A DNA stretch of 64,000 bases from Polyangiaceae bacterium (lineage in GTDB: Bacteria; Myxococcota_A; Polyangia; Polyangiales; Polyangiaceae): assembly GCA_947475525.1 (NCBI GenBank), contig CANJMI010000014.1, forward strand, positions 83,507-147,506, written 5' to 3'. Of this stretch, positions 9,018-17,219 are shown in pieces (position 1 is the first letter of the stretch; each line of letters begins with the position of its first letter). Position numbers and translations under genes: made by a program. The notes below the pieces were generated by a model that saw nothing but the letters and a program-made list of their open reading frames with translations, was not told the DNA's origin and did no database searches.

Positions 9018-10174
9018 GGCCGCCTCCCGTCCGAGATGCTGGTACCGCGAACGGCGTCCCCTTCGTGCAGCGCCTGGCCCGCCGCGAGGATCACGTCATC
9101 CTTCTCGGTCACGCCAGCTCGAACGTAGAGCGCGCCGTCTTCACCCGTCGTGAAGACGAGGTGCGCCGTGGCGGCTTTGCCCTCGTGAATCAGCCACACT
9201 TCATCCTGCGAGCCCGCCTTCAACGCGGCCGCGGGGAGCTTCAGGACACGGCTCTCGCTTGGGGCCGTGATGTGGGCGCGAACGAAGACGCCGGCGAGGA
9301 GCGGCGCGCTCGGATCGTTTGGAATTTCCGCGTAAATTGGTACGCGACGGGTCTGCGCGTCGACCGACGGAAACACCACCGTGACCTTGCCGAGGAGCTT
9401 GCGCTCACCTTCGAGTTCGACCGTCGCACCGAGGACGATGTTCGCGACGTCCGAGGGATGCACGGTCGAGGCGAGGCGAAGCGCGGAGGTGTCCTCCAAA
9501 CGGAAAAGCGGCGTGCCCGGCATCACGACCGCGCCCGCGGCGCTCGGGGCCTCCACGACCGTTCCTGCGAACGGAGCGATGAGACGGGTGTTCGCCACGG
9601 CCACGCTCGACGCCGCCGACTGCGCCTTCGCGGTATCGAGCCTGGCCCGCGCACCGTCGAGGCGCTGCTGCTCGCCGCGGTACTCGGTGGGTGAGATCGC
9701 CGACTGGTCGACGAGCTTCTTCGAGCGCTGCTCGTTTTCCTCGGAGATCGAGACGTCGAGCTCCGCCGCCTTGACCATCGCGAGCGCCGTGCCGGCCTGC
9801 GCCGTGGCATCGAGTGGATCGAGCAGCGCGAGGAGCTGCCCTGCCGTGACCTTGTCGCCGAGCGTCACGGCGACAGTTGCAAGCCGGCCCGGCTGCTTGA
9901 AGCTGAGTGCCGTCCTGCGGATCGGGGCGACCTCGCCCGTGACCTGGACGACCGCCTGCCAGGTCCACGGCGACGGACGCACGCTCTTGACTTCGCGCGG
10001 TCCGCCCGTGGCTGCCACCACCGACGCGTTCGCAGCCGTCACCGCGTTGCTGTCGGCCTTCGCTTCGACAAAGCGTTTGCCGATGGCCCCGAACAGCAGC
10101 AACACGCCGACCCCACCAACGACGAGACCCAAACGAACCCCACCCTGCCCTTTTTTCACAACTGAATCCGACAT
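9014..10174 (-). CDS. RND efflux periplasmic adaptor (HlyD/AcrA family)
   Basis: 386-aa membrane fusion protein linking the RND permease to TolC. I place the start at the ATG that shares one base with the tetR stop (TGATG); reading further upstream only gives the tetR region in another frame. One N-terminal membrane anchor (LGLVVGGVGVLLLFGAIG) is followed by the barrel-sandwich half-motif GRLATVAVTLGDKVTAGQLLALLD. A short helical hairpin comes next, then the second lipoyl half (APFAGTVVEAPSAAGAVVMPGTPLFRLED), a beta-barrel and the membrane-proximal domain. It overlaps the permease gene by 4 bp. Confidence 0.93.
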   Translation of the reverse strand: MSDSVVKKGQGGVRLGLVVGGVGVLLLFGAIGKRFVEAKADSNAVTAANASVVAATGGPREVKSVRPSPWTWQAVVQVTGEVAPIRRTALSFKQPGRLATVAVTLGDKVTAGQLLALLDPLDATAQAGTALAMVKAAELDVSISEENEQRSKKLVDQSAISPTEYRGEQQRLDGARARLDTAKAQSAASSVAVANTRLIAPFAGTVVEAPSAAGAVVMPGTPLFRLEDTSALRLASTVHPSDVANIVLGATVELEGERKLLGKVTVVFPSVDAQTRRVPIYAEIPNDPSAPLLAGVFVRAHITAPSESRVLKLPAAALKAGSQDEVWLIHEGKAATAHLVFTTGEDGALYVRAGVTEKDDVILAAGQALHEGDAVRGTSISDGRRP

Positions 10175-10893
10175 CAACCGCTTCTCCGACGTGTGAGGTT
10201 GCTCTTTTTTGCGACGCTCTGCTTGGCGACGCTCTTCTTGGTGACGCTCTTTTTGGTGACGCGCGTCTTGCCAGGGGCTCGGACGGTGCCCACCCCGTGC
10301 AGGAACACATCCCGCACGGCCTCGACCTGGTCGACGAACCACGCCGTAGGGCGCTCGGTCATCCACTGAAGGTGAAAGGCTTGCGTGACAGCCAAGTAGA
10401 CCAAGGCGGCATCCTTCGCGCTGAGGCGACCGACACGCGGGGAGCCCGCCGCATCGGCGAACCATGCCGTGAGGAGCGCCATCAACCGCTGATACCCTTC
10501 GGGCTGCTGAGGGATCGCCGTGGACGGATGAGGCTCGGGCGGCGTCACCTGTGCCGACAAGAGGACTCGGAAGGTATCGGTGCGACGATCGGCGAGCGCG
10601 AACTGGCGCCGCATCAGTGCCTCGAGCCGTCCGCCAAAACGCTTCGCAACGGGAGCGTCGTCGACGAGCGTGGCGATGATCTCCTCGAAAGTTCGCGCGA
10701 GGAGCGCCTCGTAGAGTTCCTCTTTGCCAGCAAAGTAATTGTAAAAAGCGGGCGCCGTGTACCCCGCCTCGACCGCGATCTCCTTCATCGTCGCGGCGGC
10801 GAAGCCCTTTTTCGCGAACACCCGCGTCGCCGCATCGACCATCGCGTCGCGCACGGCATTCGCCACTTCGGGGGTTCTCGGGCGCTTCGACAT
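10174..10893 (-). CDS. TetR/AcrR-family transcriptional regulator of the efflux operon
   Basis: 239-aa regulator. The N-terminal helix-turn-helix matches the family (residues 10-60: VDAATRVFAKKGFAAATMK..., then EIAVEAGYTAPAFYNYFAGKEEL). The remainder is a helical ligand-binding domain. It is the first gene of the operon, so it probably represses its own transcript, and the pump substrate may be its ligand (family inference). The C-terminus is odd: residues from about 210 form a pentapeptide-repeat lysine tail (K-K-S-V-A/T), basic and probably disordered, encoded by 15-bp repeats. Most TetR proteins end with the last helix, so this tail is an addition that could add non-specific DNA affinity. 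Confidence 0.93.
   Translation of the reverse strand: MSKRPRTPEVANAVRDAMVDAATRVFAKKGFAAATMKEIAVEAGYTAPAFYNYFAGKEELYEALLARTFEEIIATLVDDAPVAKRFGGRLEALMRRQFALADRRTDTFRVLLSAQVTPPEPHPSTAIPQQPEGYQRLMALLTAWFADAAGSPRVGRLSAKDAALVYLAVTQAFHLQWMTERPTAWFVDQVEAVRDVFLHGVGTVRAPGKTRVTKKSVTKKSVAKQSVAKKSNLTRRRSG
10210..10269. repeat. Four 15-bp tandem repeats encoding the Lys-rich TetR tail
   Basis: Four imperfect 15-bp units (10210-10224, 10225-10239, 10240-10254, 10255-10269) encode the repeated pentapeptide K-K-S-V-T/A on the minus strand. Each unit differs from the next at a few positions, so the array is older than the 33-bp repeat in tolC. Confidence 0.9.
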
Positions 10894-10935
10894 TGAAAAA
10901 AAAGGAACGGCTTAAAAGGTGAACGCACGTTAACC

Positions 10936-10949
10936 TTAACGATCGTTAA
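10936..10949. promoter_or_regulatory. Candidate TetR operator (14-bp perfect palindrome)
   Basis: TTAACGATCGTTAA is a perfect inverted repeat 43 bp upstream of the tetR start and about 90 bp upstream of the divergent oxygenase gene. A further half-site, GTTAAC, sits at 10930-10935. The AT-rich, symmetric form and the position match TetR-family operators, so autoregulation is likely. Binding is inferred. Confidence 0.65.
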
Positions 10950-11040
10950 CCAAGCGTCAAGGGCGATTGGGCGCACGTTCGAGGCGCGACCAGACGCGGG
11001 CGGATGACTCGCAACGCGACCCGTGCAAGAGAGCGCGTCC

Positions 11041-12141
11041 ATGTCCGATCCGAGCATTCCCGTCGTCTGTCTCAACGATGTCTCCAGCCACGACGAGGCC
11101 GCACGCATGCGTGCAAGCACCGCCCTCCGCGAGGCCTTCGGTACCTACGGGCTCGTCTACGTCACGGGACACAAGGTCAGCCGCGATGCGCTGCGGCCTT
11201 TCTACGACGCGTTCCGAAGTTTCGTTGCAAAACCCGTCGAGCAGAAGACCGCGTGCCGCCGAGCCTCCGATTGGTACCAGCGCGGCTGGACCCCAGCGAA
11301 CACGGAGACCGCCGTCGCCGCGGGCGGTCAACCGGACTTCAAAGAATGCTACTTCGCGTCGCCTTCCCCGCGCGATGCCTCCTACGCCGCCCAGTATCCG
11401 GAGCTCTATCCGGAGAACGTCTGGCCCGAGCCGCCAGTGCCCGGTTTCAAGGAAGAGTACCTGCAACTCGGCACGTCCCTGCACGAGGCCGGGCTCACCT
11501 TACTCATCGCAGCGGCGCGCGCCCTCGACCTCCCCGAAGACACGTTCACGCGGCGAATCGCTGGCGGTGCGCACGTGACGCGCGTGCTCGACTACTTGCC
11601 CCTCGACGCTTCGCAAGTGGGCTCGGGCATCTTGTGGGGCGAAGAGCACACGGACTTCAATCTTCTGACGCTCCTGCCGGGCGGGCAGTTCTACAGCCCC
11701 GAAGGCGAGCCTTCCGCGCGCCCCGACGACCAGAGCGGGCTCTACCTTCGGACGCGCGCCACCCCGGAATTTCCACAAGGGCGTCGCGTGCGCGGAGCCG
11801 TTCCCGAAGGCTGCCTCGTCGCCCAAGTGGGGCAACAACTCGAGATCCTCACCGGTGGCAGGTTTCTCGCTACGCCACACGAGGTCACGGCTCCCGGCGT
11901 CCCCGGTTGGTCGCGGCTGTCTTCCGCGCATTTCGTTCACATGGCCCCGAACGAGGTGTTGTTTCCGCTCGAGCCGTTCCGTGACCCCGACGCTGTGGCC
12001 GCGTACGCGCCCCCCGTTCTCGCGGGGACTTACGCCATCAAGACGCTCGTGGACATCGGCCTCGCGCCCCGTGCAGCGCTCGATAAGCTAGGTTATCGTC
12101 ATTACGACAGGCTCGACGCCATGAAGTCGGCCGAGCGTTGA
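11041..12141 (+). CDS. 2-oxoglutarate/Fe(II)-dependent oxygenase (isopenicillin N synthase-like)
   Basis: 366-aa non-haem iron dioxygenase. The N-terminal domain (IPVVCLNDVSS..., residues 6-110) resembles the DIOX_N domain. The double-stranded beta-helix core carries the metal triad H203-T-D205 (EEHTDFN) and H280 (LATPHEV). R292-x-S294 (SRLSS) sits where the 2-oxoglutarate carboxylate is bound. Length fits plant/bacterial IPNS-like enzymes of 320-370 aa. A GTG 18 bp upstream, in frame, is an alternative start. It is divergent from tetR, so the palindrome between them could also control it. The substrate is unknown. Confidence 0.85.
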   Translation: MSDPSIPVVCLNDVSSHDEAARMRASTALREAFGTYGLVYVTGHKVSRDALRPFYDAFRSFVAKPVEQKTACRRASDWYQRGWTPANTETAVAAGGQPDFKECYFASPSPRDASYAAQYPELYPENVWPEPPVPGFKEEYLQLGTSLHEAGLTLLIAAARALDLPEDTFTRRIAGGAHVTRVLDYLPLDASQVGSGILWGEEHTDFNLLTLLPGGQFYSPEGEPSARPDDQSGLYLRTRATPEFPQGRRVRGAVPEGCLVAQVGQQLEILTGGRFLATPHEVTAPGVPGWSRLSSAHFVHMAPNEVLFPLEPFRDPDAVAAYAPPVLAGTYAIKTLVDIGLAPRAALDKLGYRHYDRLDAMKSAER

Positions 12142-12243
12142 ACGAGCAGTCGCTTTGCCGCTGCAATCGAGGCGAACGAAGGTGAGTTCGTAAACTCGGA
12201 CCTCCACCCATCTGAGGCGTTGTGCGCTATAGAAGCGCCGGTC

Positions 12244-13890
12244 ATGTCGTCCACCGATCCCCGTCTCGCCCAAGAAGTCGCGCGCCGGAAGACGTTCGCC
12301 ATCATCTCGCATCCGGACGCGGGCAAGACGACCCTGACGGAAAAGCTGCTGCTCTACGGAGGGGTTATCCAGCTCGCCGGGGCCGTGAAGGCGAAGCGCG
12401 GACGCGCCGGGGCCGTCAGCGACTGGATGGAGATGGAGCGCGAGCGCGGGATCTCGATCACCACCAGCGTGATGCAGTTTCCTTATCGCGGGCTCTACAT
12501 GAACCTGCTCGATACGCCGGGCCACGCCGACTTCAGCGAGGACACCTACCGTACGCTCCACGCCGTCGACGGCGCGGTGATGCTCCTCGACTGCGCGAAA
12601 GGCGTCGAGGCCCAGACGCAGAAGCTCTTCCGCGTGTGCCGTCAGCGCAAGATCCCGATCTTCACGTTCGTCAACAAGATGGACCGCCCCGGCCGCGACG
12701 CGTTCGAGCTCGTAGGCGAAGTCGAGCGCGTGCTCGGGATCGGCGTCTATCCCGTGACCTGGCCCATCTTCCGGGGCGGAACCTTCCGCGGCGTCTACCA
12801 CCGCCTGGAAAAACGCGTCTATCTGTTCGATCATCGGCGCGCCGGCTCGAGCGCAGCGCTCGGGGCCGAGGTCGCTCCCGTCAAGGTGACCGGGCTCGAC
12901 GATCCGCTCGTCAGGCAAGAGCTCGACGAGGACGGCTACGAACGCCTCCTCGAAGAGGTGGAGTTGCTCGAAGCGGCAGGCGACGACTTCGACATGGAGC
13001 GCTTCAAGTCCGGCGACGTCTCGCCGATGTTCTTCGGAAGCGCCATCAACAACTTCGGCCTCGAAGCGTTCCTCGAAAAGTTCTGTGAGCTCATGCCTCC
13101 GCCGGCGCCGCGCAACACGAGCGAAGGCCCCATCGCACCGGATGACCCGAGGTTCAGCGCGTTCGTCTTCAAGATCCAAGCGAACATGGACCGGGCTCAC
13201 CGCGATCGCGTGGCCTTCGTGCGCATATGCTCCGGAAAGTTCAATCGAGGCATGAAGGTTCGGCACGTCCGTAGTGGCCGTGACCTGCGCCTCGCGAACC
13301 CCACCCAGTTCCTCGCGCAAGAGCGCAGCATCGTCGATGAGGCGTTCGCGGGGGACGTCATGGGCATCCACGATCCGGGCGTCTTCGAGATCGGCGACAC
13401 CTTGACCGACGGCGCCGAATTTCGATTCGACGACATCCCGAGTTTTGCGCCGGAGCATTTTTCGCGACTCGAGATGCTCGATCCGCTGCGCCGCAAGCAG
13501 CTGACGAAAGGCATCGAACAGCTCGCGCAGGAGGGAACGATTCAGCTCTACCGTCCGCCTGCGGGTCGAAGCGGCGACGTCGTCCTCGGCGCGGTCGGAC
13601 AACTTCAGCTCGAGGTGGTGAAGTACCGCTTGAAGGCCGAGTACGACGTCGAGGCCTCGCTCGCGAGCATCGCCTGCTCGTTCGCGCGTTGGGTCACCCG
13701 CGACGATGGCGCCGAGGTCGACATGGAAGCGCTGCGCCAAGCCCGTGTAGGGCTCGCGGTCGTCGATGTGCGCGGACGTCCGGTGCTGCTCTTCGAAGGC
13801 GACTGGCAATTGCGCGCTGCGGTAAAATATTTGCCGGCGCACTACGTGCTGAACGAGACCGCGCACGGCGTCGTTCGCCGCGGTGGCTGA
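12244..13890 (+). CDS. prfC: Peptide chain release factor 3 (RF3)
   Basis: 548-aa translational GTPase that recycles RF1/RF2 from terminated ribosomes. G1 is SHPDAGKTT (residues 22-30), G3 is DTPGH (90-94) and G4 is NKMD (144-147). The region from 300 on matches EF-G-like domains II and III of RF3. The ATG start gives a normal N-terminus (DPRLAQEVARRKTFAIISHPDAGKT). A TATAGA hexamer ends 10 nt before this ATG and no Shine-Dalgarno sequence is visible, so the mRNA may be leaderless or nearly so. Confidence 0.96.
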   Translation: MSSTDPRLAQEVARRKTFAIISHPDAGKTTLTEKLLLYGGVIQLAGAVKAKRGRAGAVSDWMEMERERGISITTSVMQFPYRGLYMNLLDTPGHADFSEDTYRTLHAVDGAVMLLDCAKGVEAQTQKLFRVCRQRKIPIFTFVNKMDRPGRDAFELVGEVERVLGIGVYPVTWPIFRGGTFRGVYHRLEKRVYLFDHRRAGSSAALGAEVAPVKVTGLDDPLVRQELDEDGYERLLEEVELLEAAGDDFDMERFKSGDVSPMFFGSAINNFGLEAFLEKFCELMPPPAPRNTSEGPIAPDDPRFSAFVFKIQANMDRAHRDRVAFVRICSGKFNRGMKVRHVRSGRDLRLANPTQFLAQERSIVDEAFAGDVMGIHDPGVFEIGDTLTDGAEFRFDDIPSFAPEHFSRLEMLDPLRRKQLTKGIEQLAQEGTIQLYRPPAGRSGDVVLGAVGQLQLEVVKYRLKAEYDVEASLASIACSFARWVTRDDGAEVDMEALRQARVGLAVVDVRGRPVLLFEGDWQLRAAVKYLPAHYVLNETAHGVVRRGG

Positions 13891-13917
13891 GCGGGGTTAC
13901 GCCGAGCGAGCACAGCG

Positions 13918-14814
13918 ATGCGAGCCCTCTGGAGAACCCGCGCTGTAGCCGCGCCGGGGCGAGTATCGGCGGAACTCATCGCCCTCGTGAAACGCGTTCT
14001 ACTGCCGCTCGTGAGGCTCTGCCACAGGCCAACGCTCGAAGGCACCGAGAACCTCCCCGAAGGGCCCTTTCTGCTCGTCGCCAATCACTCCGGTGGGCTC
14101 GGATTGGCCGAGCTCCTCTGCTTTCTCGCTCGTTACGTCGAGCGTTACGAGAACACGCGACCACTCGCCGCATTCGCGCACCCGCTAAGCTTCGCGATTT
14201 ATCCCGCGAGCCTCGTCATGCGTCATGTCGGTGCGGTGCCCTCGACCTACGAGGCTGCCGACGCCGCGCTCGCTGCGGGCGTGCCGTTGCTGGTTTTCCC
14301 CGGTGGAGATTACGAGACGACGAGGCCGCTCTGGCACGCGCGTCGCGTCGACTTCGGCGGACGACGAGGGTTTCTCAGACTCGCAAAAAAGCACGGCATT
14401 CCCATCGTTCCTATGGGCATTGCTGGGAGCCACATCACAGCTCCAATTCTCTTTCAGTCCACCTGGCTCCTGCCGCGCCTGCTCGTTCTGCCGCACCTGA
14501 TCGGATTGAAACGCTGGTGCGTCACGCTGCTCGGCGTCGTCGTCACCGTGCTCCTCGCGCTCGGTTCACTCGCCCTCTGGGCGAAGCTCGTGCTCGGGTG
14601 GCTGTGGCTCACGTCACCCTTCGTGTTCCTGCCGATCGTGATGTCAACGATCCGGATGCGCATCGGCCAACCGCTCGCACCGGAGACGCTCTTTCACGAT
14701 GACGATCCCACGTTCACGCGGGCGCTCTCCGACGTCGAAGCGGCCGTGCGAGAACTTGCGAACGGCGTCCCTCACGGAGCCATGGCCACGGAGTCACCCG
14801 CCGAGCACGCCTGA
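13918..14814 (+). CDS. Lysophospholipid acyltransferase family (PlsC-like) membrane protein
   Basis: 298-aa protein resembling the PlsC/DGAT-like acyltransferases that use acyl-CoA or acyl-ACP. The family blocks are present: ANHSGGLGLAE (residues 57-67), LLVFPGGDYETTRP (near 122-135), and VDFGGRRGFLRLAKKHGIPIVPMGIAG (near 143-169). The strict HX4D catalytic box is not present. After the histidine comes SGGLGLAE, so the acidic residue would be the Glu eight positions on. A hydrophobic region near 200-245 suggests membrane association. It lies 27 bp after prfC and may be cotranscribed. Acceptor lipid unknown. Confidence 0.8.
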   Translation: MRALWRTRAVAAPGRVSAELIALVKRVLLPLVRLCHRPTLEGTENLPEGPFLLVANHSGGLGLAELLCFLARYVERYENTRPLAAFAHPLSFAIYPASLVMRHVGAVPSTYEAADAALAAGVPLLVFPGGDYETTRPLWHARRVDFGGRRGFLRLAKKHGIPIVPMGIAGSHITAPILFQSTWLLPRLLVLPHLIGLKRWCVTLLGVVVTVLLALGSLALWAKLVLGWLWLTSPFVFLPIVMSTIRMRIGQPLAPETLFHDDDPTFTRALSDVEAAVRELANGVPHGAMATESPAEHA

Positions 14815-14888
14815 CGCCCTCTTAGGTCGTTGGCGAAGACGCGCGGCCCTTCTCCACCACATGCCAGGCGAGCCCCCGCCCTTGCGGC

Positions 14889-14894
14889 TATAAT
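14889..14894 (+). promoter_or_regulatory. TATAAT -10 element just before the P1B-ATPase start
   Basis: A perfect TATAAT ends 6 nt before the ATG at 14901. If it is a functional -10 box, transcription would start at or next to the ATG, giving a leaderless transcript. No convincing -35 hexamer or CueR-type dyad is visible upstream. Confidence 0.45.
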
Positions 14895-14900
14895 GCCGCC

Positions 14901-17204
14901 ATGGGCCCCGAGCGCTCGGACCACGAAGACCTCCCTCTCGTCACCTTGAACGTCGGTGGCATGTCGTGCGCGCGCTGCGCGGGCCACGTCGAGAAAGCCC
15001 TGCGCTCCGTGTCGGGTGTCCTCGACGCGACCGTGAACCTCGTCACCGAGCGTGCAACGGTGCACCTGGCGCATCCCTTACCGACAGTGCTCCTCGTCAC
15101 CGCTGTCGAAGCGGCGGGCTACCAGGTTAGGCCCGATGAAACTCAGCCGAAGGCGCATGACGGCCCAGCAACGGGTGCCGCGGCGCGCGCCGCAGACGAC
15201 GCCAGCTCGGGCGACCGCGCGTTCGTCATGGCACTGGTCCTCTCGCTGCCGCTACTCGCCTTTGGAATGGCGCACGACCTCGTTCCGAGCGCGTGGCTGG
15301 GCGCGTCCCGTTGGGCCCAGCTCGTCCTCGCGACCGCCGTGCTCGCTTTCCCGGCTCGCCGTTTTTTCGTCGGTGCATGGCGCGCCCTCGTGCGGAAGAC
15401 GGCCGACATGAACACGCTGGTTGGGCTCGGCATAGGCGCAGCGTGGGTCTACTCAACGACCGCCGTGCTCGCGCCCGCGCTCTTCACACACGGCGGGCAT
15501 GCGGTCCACGGAGCGATGCCCCCGGTGTACTTCGAAGCGATCGGCGCCATCGCTACGTTCGTTCTACTAGGTAAAAAGCTGGAAGCGCGGGCGCGGGCGC
15601 GATGCGCGGAGGCGGTGCGGATGCTCGTCAGCCTGACCCCCGTGACGGCGCGGCGGCTTGTGGAGACAGAGCGCGGACGCTCGGAGCAAGACGTTCCGCA
15701 AGAGAGCCTGCGCGTCGGCGATCGCATCGTCGTGCGACCAGGCGAGCGCGTGGCCGCGGACGCGAGGGTGGTCGAAGGCCGCTCGTTCATCGACGAGTCG
15801 ATGCTCACCGGCGAGAGCGAGCCGGTCCCCAAGCACGAAGGCGCGTGGATCTTCGGCGGGACGCAGAACCAAAGCGGGGCGCTTGTCGCGAGAGTCGCAC
15901 GCGTTGGCAAGGACACCGCGCTCGCCCGGATCGCGCAGGCGGTGGAGGCGGCCCAAGCCTCGAAGCCACCGATAGCGCGTCTCGCCGACGTCGTCGCAAG
16001 CGTGTTCGTGCCCATCGTGCTCGGCATCGCCGTGCTCACACTCACCGTGTGGGTCGCCCTCGATCCGACCGCGGCCGGACTCGCCGTGGGGCTAGAGCGA
16101 TTCGTCGCGGTGCTCGTCATCGCCTGCCCGTGTGCCGTCGGCCTCGCGACCCCGGCCGCGGTCGCCGTGGCCACCGGGCGCGGGGCCGAGCTCGGTGTGC
16201 TGATCCGCGGGGGCGAGGTGCTCGAGGCTGCGAGCCGCATCGACACGGTGCTGTTCGACAAGACCGGCACGCTCACCCGAGGCAAGCCGGAAGTGGCAGA
16301 GGTGCTCGCCATGAACGGCGTTGACGGGCCCACGCTCATCGCCTCCGCAGCCGCGGTCGAACAACGCAGTGAACATCCGCTAGGCTGCGCGATCGTCGCG
16401 CGCGCGCACGCCGATGGCCTCACCCTCGGTGCGGTCACGGGGTTCCTAAGCGAAGCCGGCGCAGGCGTCGAAGCGCGGGTCGATGGACGCCTCGTTCGGG
16501 TGGGCACCGCCGCCTGGCTCGAGGCCGCCAGCATCGATGTGGCCTTGGGCGTCGAGGCCGCAGAGCGCACTTCAAAATGTTCAAAAACGCCGGTTTTCAT
16601 TGCAATCGATGGCCAATTCGCTGGGCTCATCGCGCTCGGTGACCGTCCCGCGCTCGGGGCGCGAAGCGTGGTTGCGATGCTGCTTGGGCACGGGATCGCG
16701 GTAGCGATGGTATCCGGTGACAGAGAGGCCACCGCACGCGCCCTCGCCGCCGAGCTCGGCATCGCGGACGTCACAGCGGAGGTGCGGCCCGAAGGCAAAG
16801 CGGAGCTCGTGCGCGCCCGGCAGCAACAAGGCCGCCACGTCGCCATGGTCGGGGACGGCATCAACGATGCCCCTGCCCTCGCGGCCGCGAACGTGGGCAT
16901 CGCGGTCAGTGGTGGCACCGACATCGCCCTCGCGACCGCCGACATCGCCCTCTTGCGGGGCGGGCTCAAGAATGTGCCCGTGGCGCTCGGCCTCGCCCGC
17001 GCGACGATGCGCACGATCCGCTGGAACTTGTTCTGGGCCTTCGTCTACAACGTCATCGGGATCCCCATCGCGACGGGAGCCTTGCACCGCCTAACGGGGT
17101 TTCAACTCTCCCCGGTCTTGGCCAGCGCGGCCATGTCGTTGTCGAGCGTGTCGGTCCTCGCAAGCTCGCTACGGCTGCGTCGCTTCGGGCGAAACGCGGT
17201 ATAG
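14901..17204 (+). CDS. copA: Copper-type P1B ATPase (heavy-metal exporter)
   Basis: 767-aa P-type ATPase that pumps Cu+ (or Ag+) out of the cytoplasm. An N-terminal heavy-metal-associated domain carries MSCARC (C23, C26). Eight transmembrane helices are predictable. The actuator motif TGES is at 303-306, the transport-site CPC at 409-411, and the phosphorylation motif DKTGTLT starts at D453. SEHPLG (the P1B His-Pro) and GDGINDAPALAAANVGIA follow. CPC with a single CxxC domain fits the Cu+ subgroup (P1B-1). No metalloregulator or chaperone gene sits next to it. The C-terminus is short with no metal-binding tail. Confidence 0.93.
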   Translation: MGPERSDHEDLPLVTLNVGGMSCARCAGHVEKALRSVSGVLDATVNLVTERATVHLAHPLPTVLLVTAVEAAGYQVRPDETQPKAHDGPATGAAARAADDASSGDRAFVMALVLSLPLLAFGMAHDLVPSAWLGASRWAQLVLATAVLAFPARRFFVGAWRALVRKTADMNTLVGLGIGAAWVYSTTAVLAPALFTHGGHAVHGAMPPVYFEAIGAIATFVLLGKKLEARARARCAEAVRMLVSLTPVTARRLVETERGRSEQDVPQESLRVGDRIVVRPGERVAADARVVEGRSFIDESMLTGESEPVPKHEGAWIFGGTQNQSGALVARVARVGKDTALARIAQAVEAAQASKPPIARLADVVASVFVPIVLGIAVLTLTVWVALDPTAAGLAVGLERFVAVLVIACPCAVGLATPAAVAVATGRGAELGVLIRGGEVLEAASRIDTVLFDKTGTLTRGKPEVAEVLAMNGVDGPTLIASAAAVEQRSEHPLGCAIVARAHADGLTLGAVTGFLSEAGAGVEARVDGRLVRVGTAAWLEAASIDVALGVEAAERTSKCSKTPVFIAIDGQFAGLIALGDRPALGARSVVAMLLGHGIAVAMVSGDREATARALAAELGIADVTAEVRPEGKAELVRARQQQGRHVAMVGDGINDAPALAAANVGIAVSGGTDIALATADIALLRGGLKNVPVALGLARATMRTIRWNLFWAFVYNVIGIPIATGALHRLTGFQLSPVLASAAMSLSSVSVLASSLRLRRFGRNAV

Positions 17205-17219
17205 AGCGCCGAGGAGGCC

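Noticed and set aside
12088..13866. 592-codon open frame on the minus strand opposite prfC
   Set aside because: It is antisense to a complete RF3 gene with all GTPase motifs; its composition (Arg/His/Asp/Val-rich) is what GC-rich codons give when read backwards.
15449..17014. 521-codon open frame opposite the P1B-ATPase
   Set aside because: Antisense to an intact copA; Ser/Ala/Thr/Arg-rich shadow without any domain.
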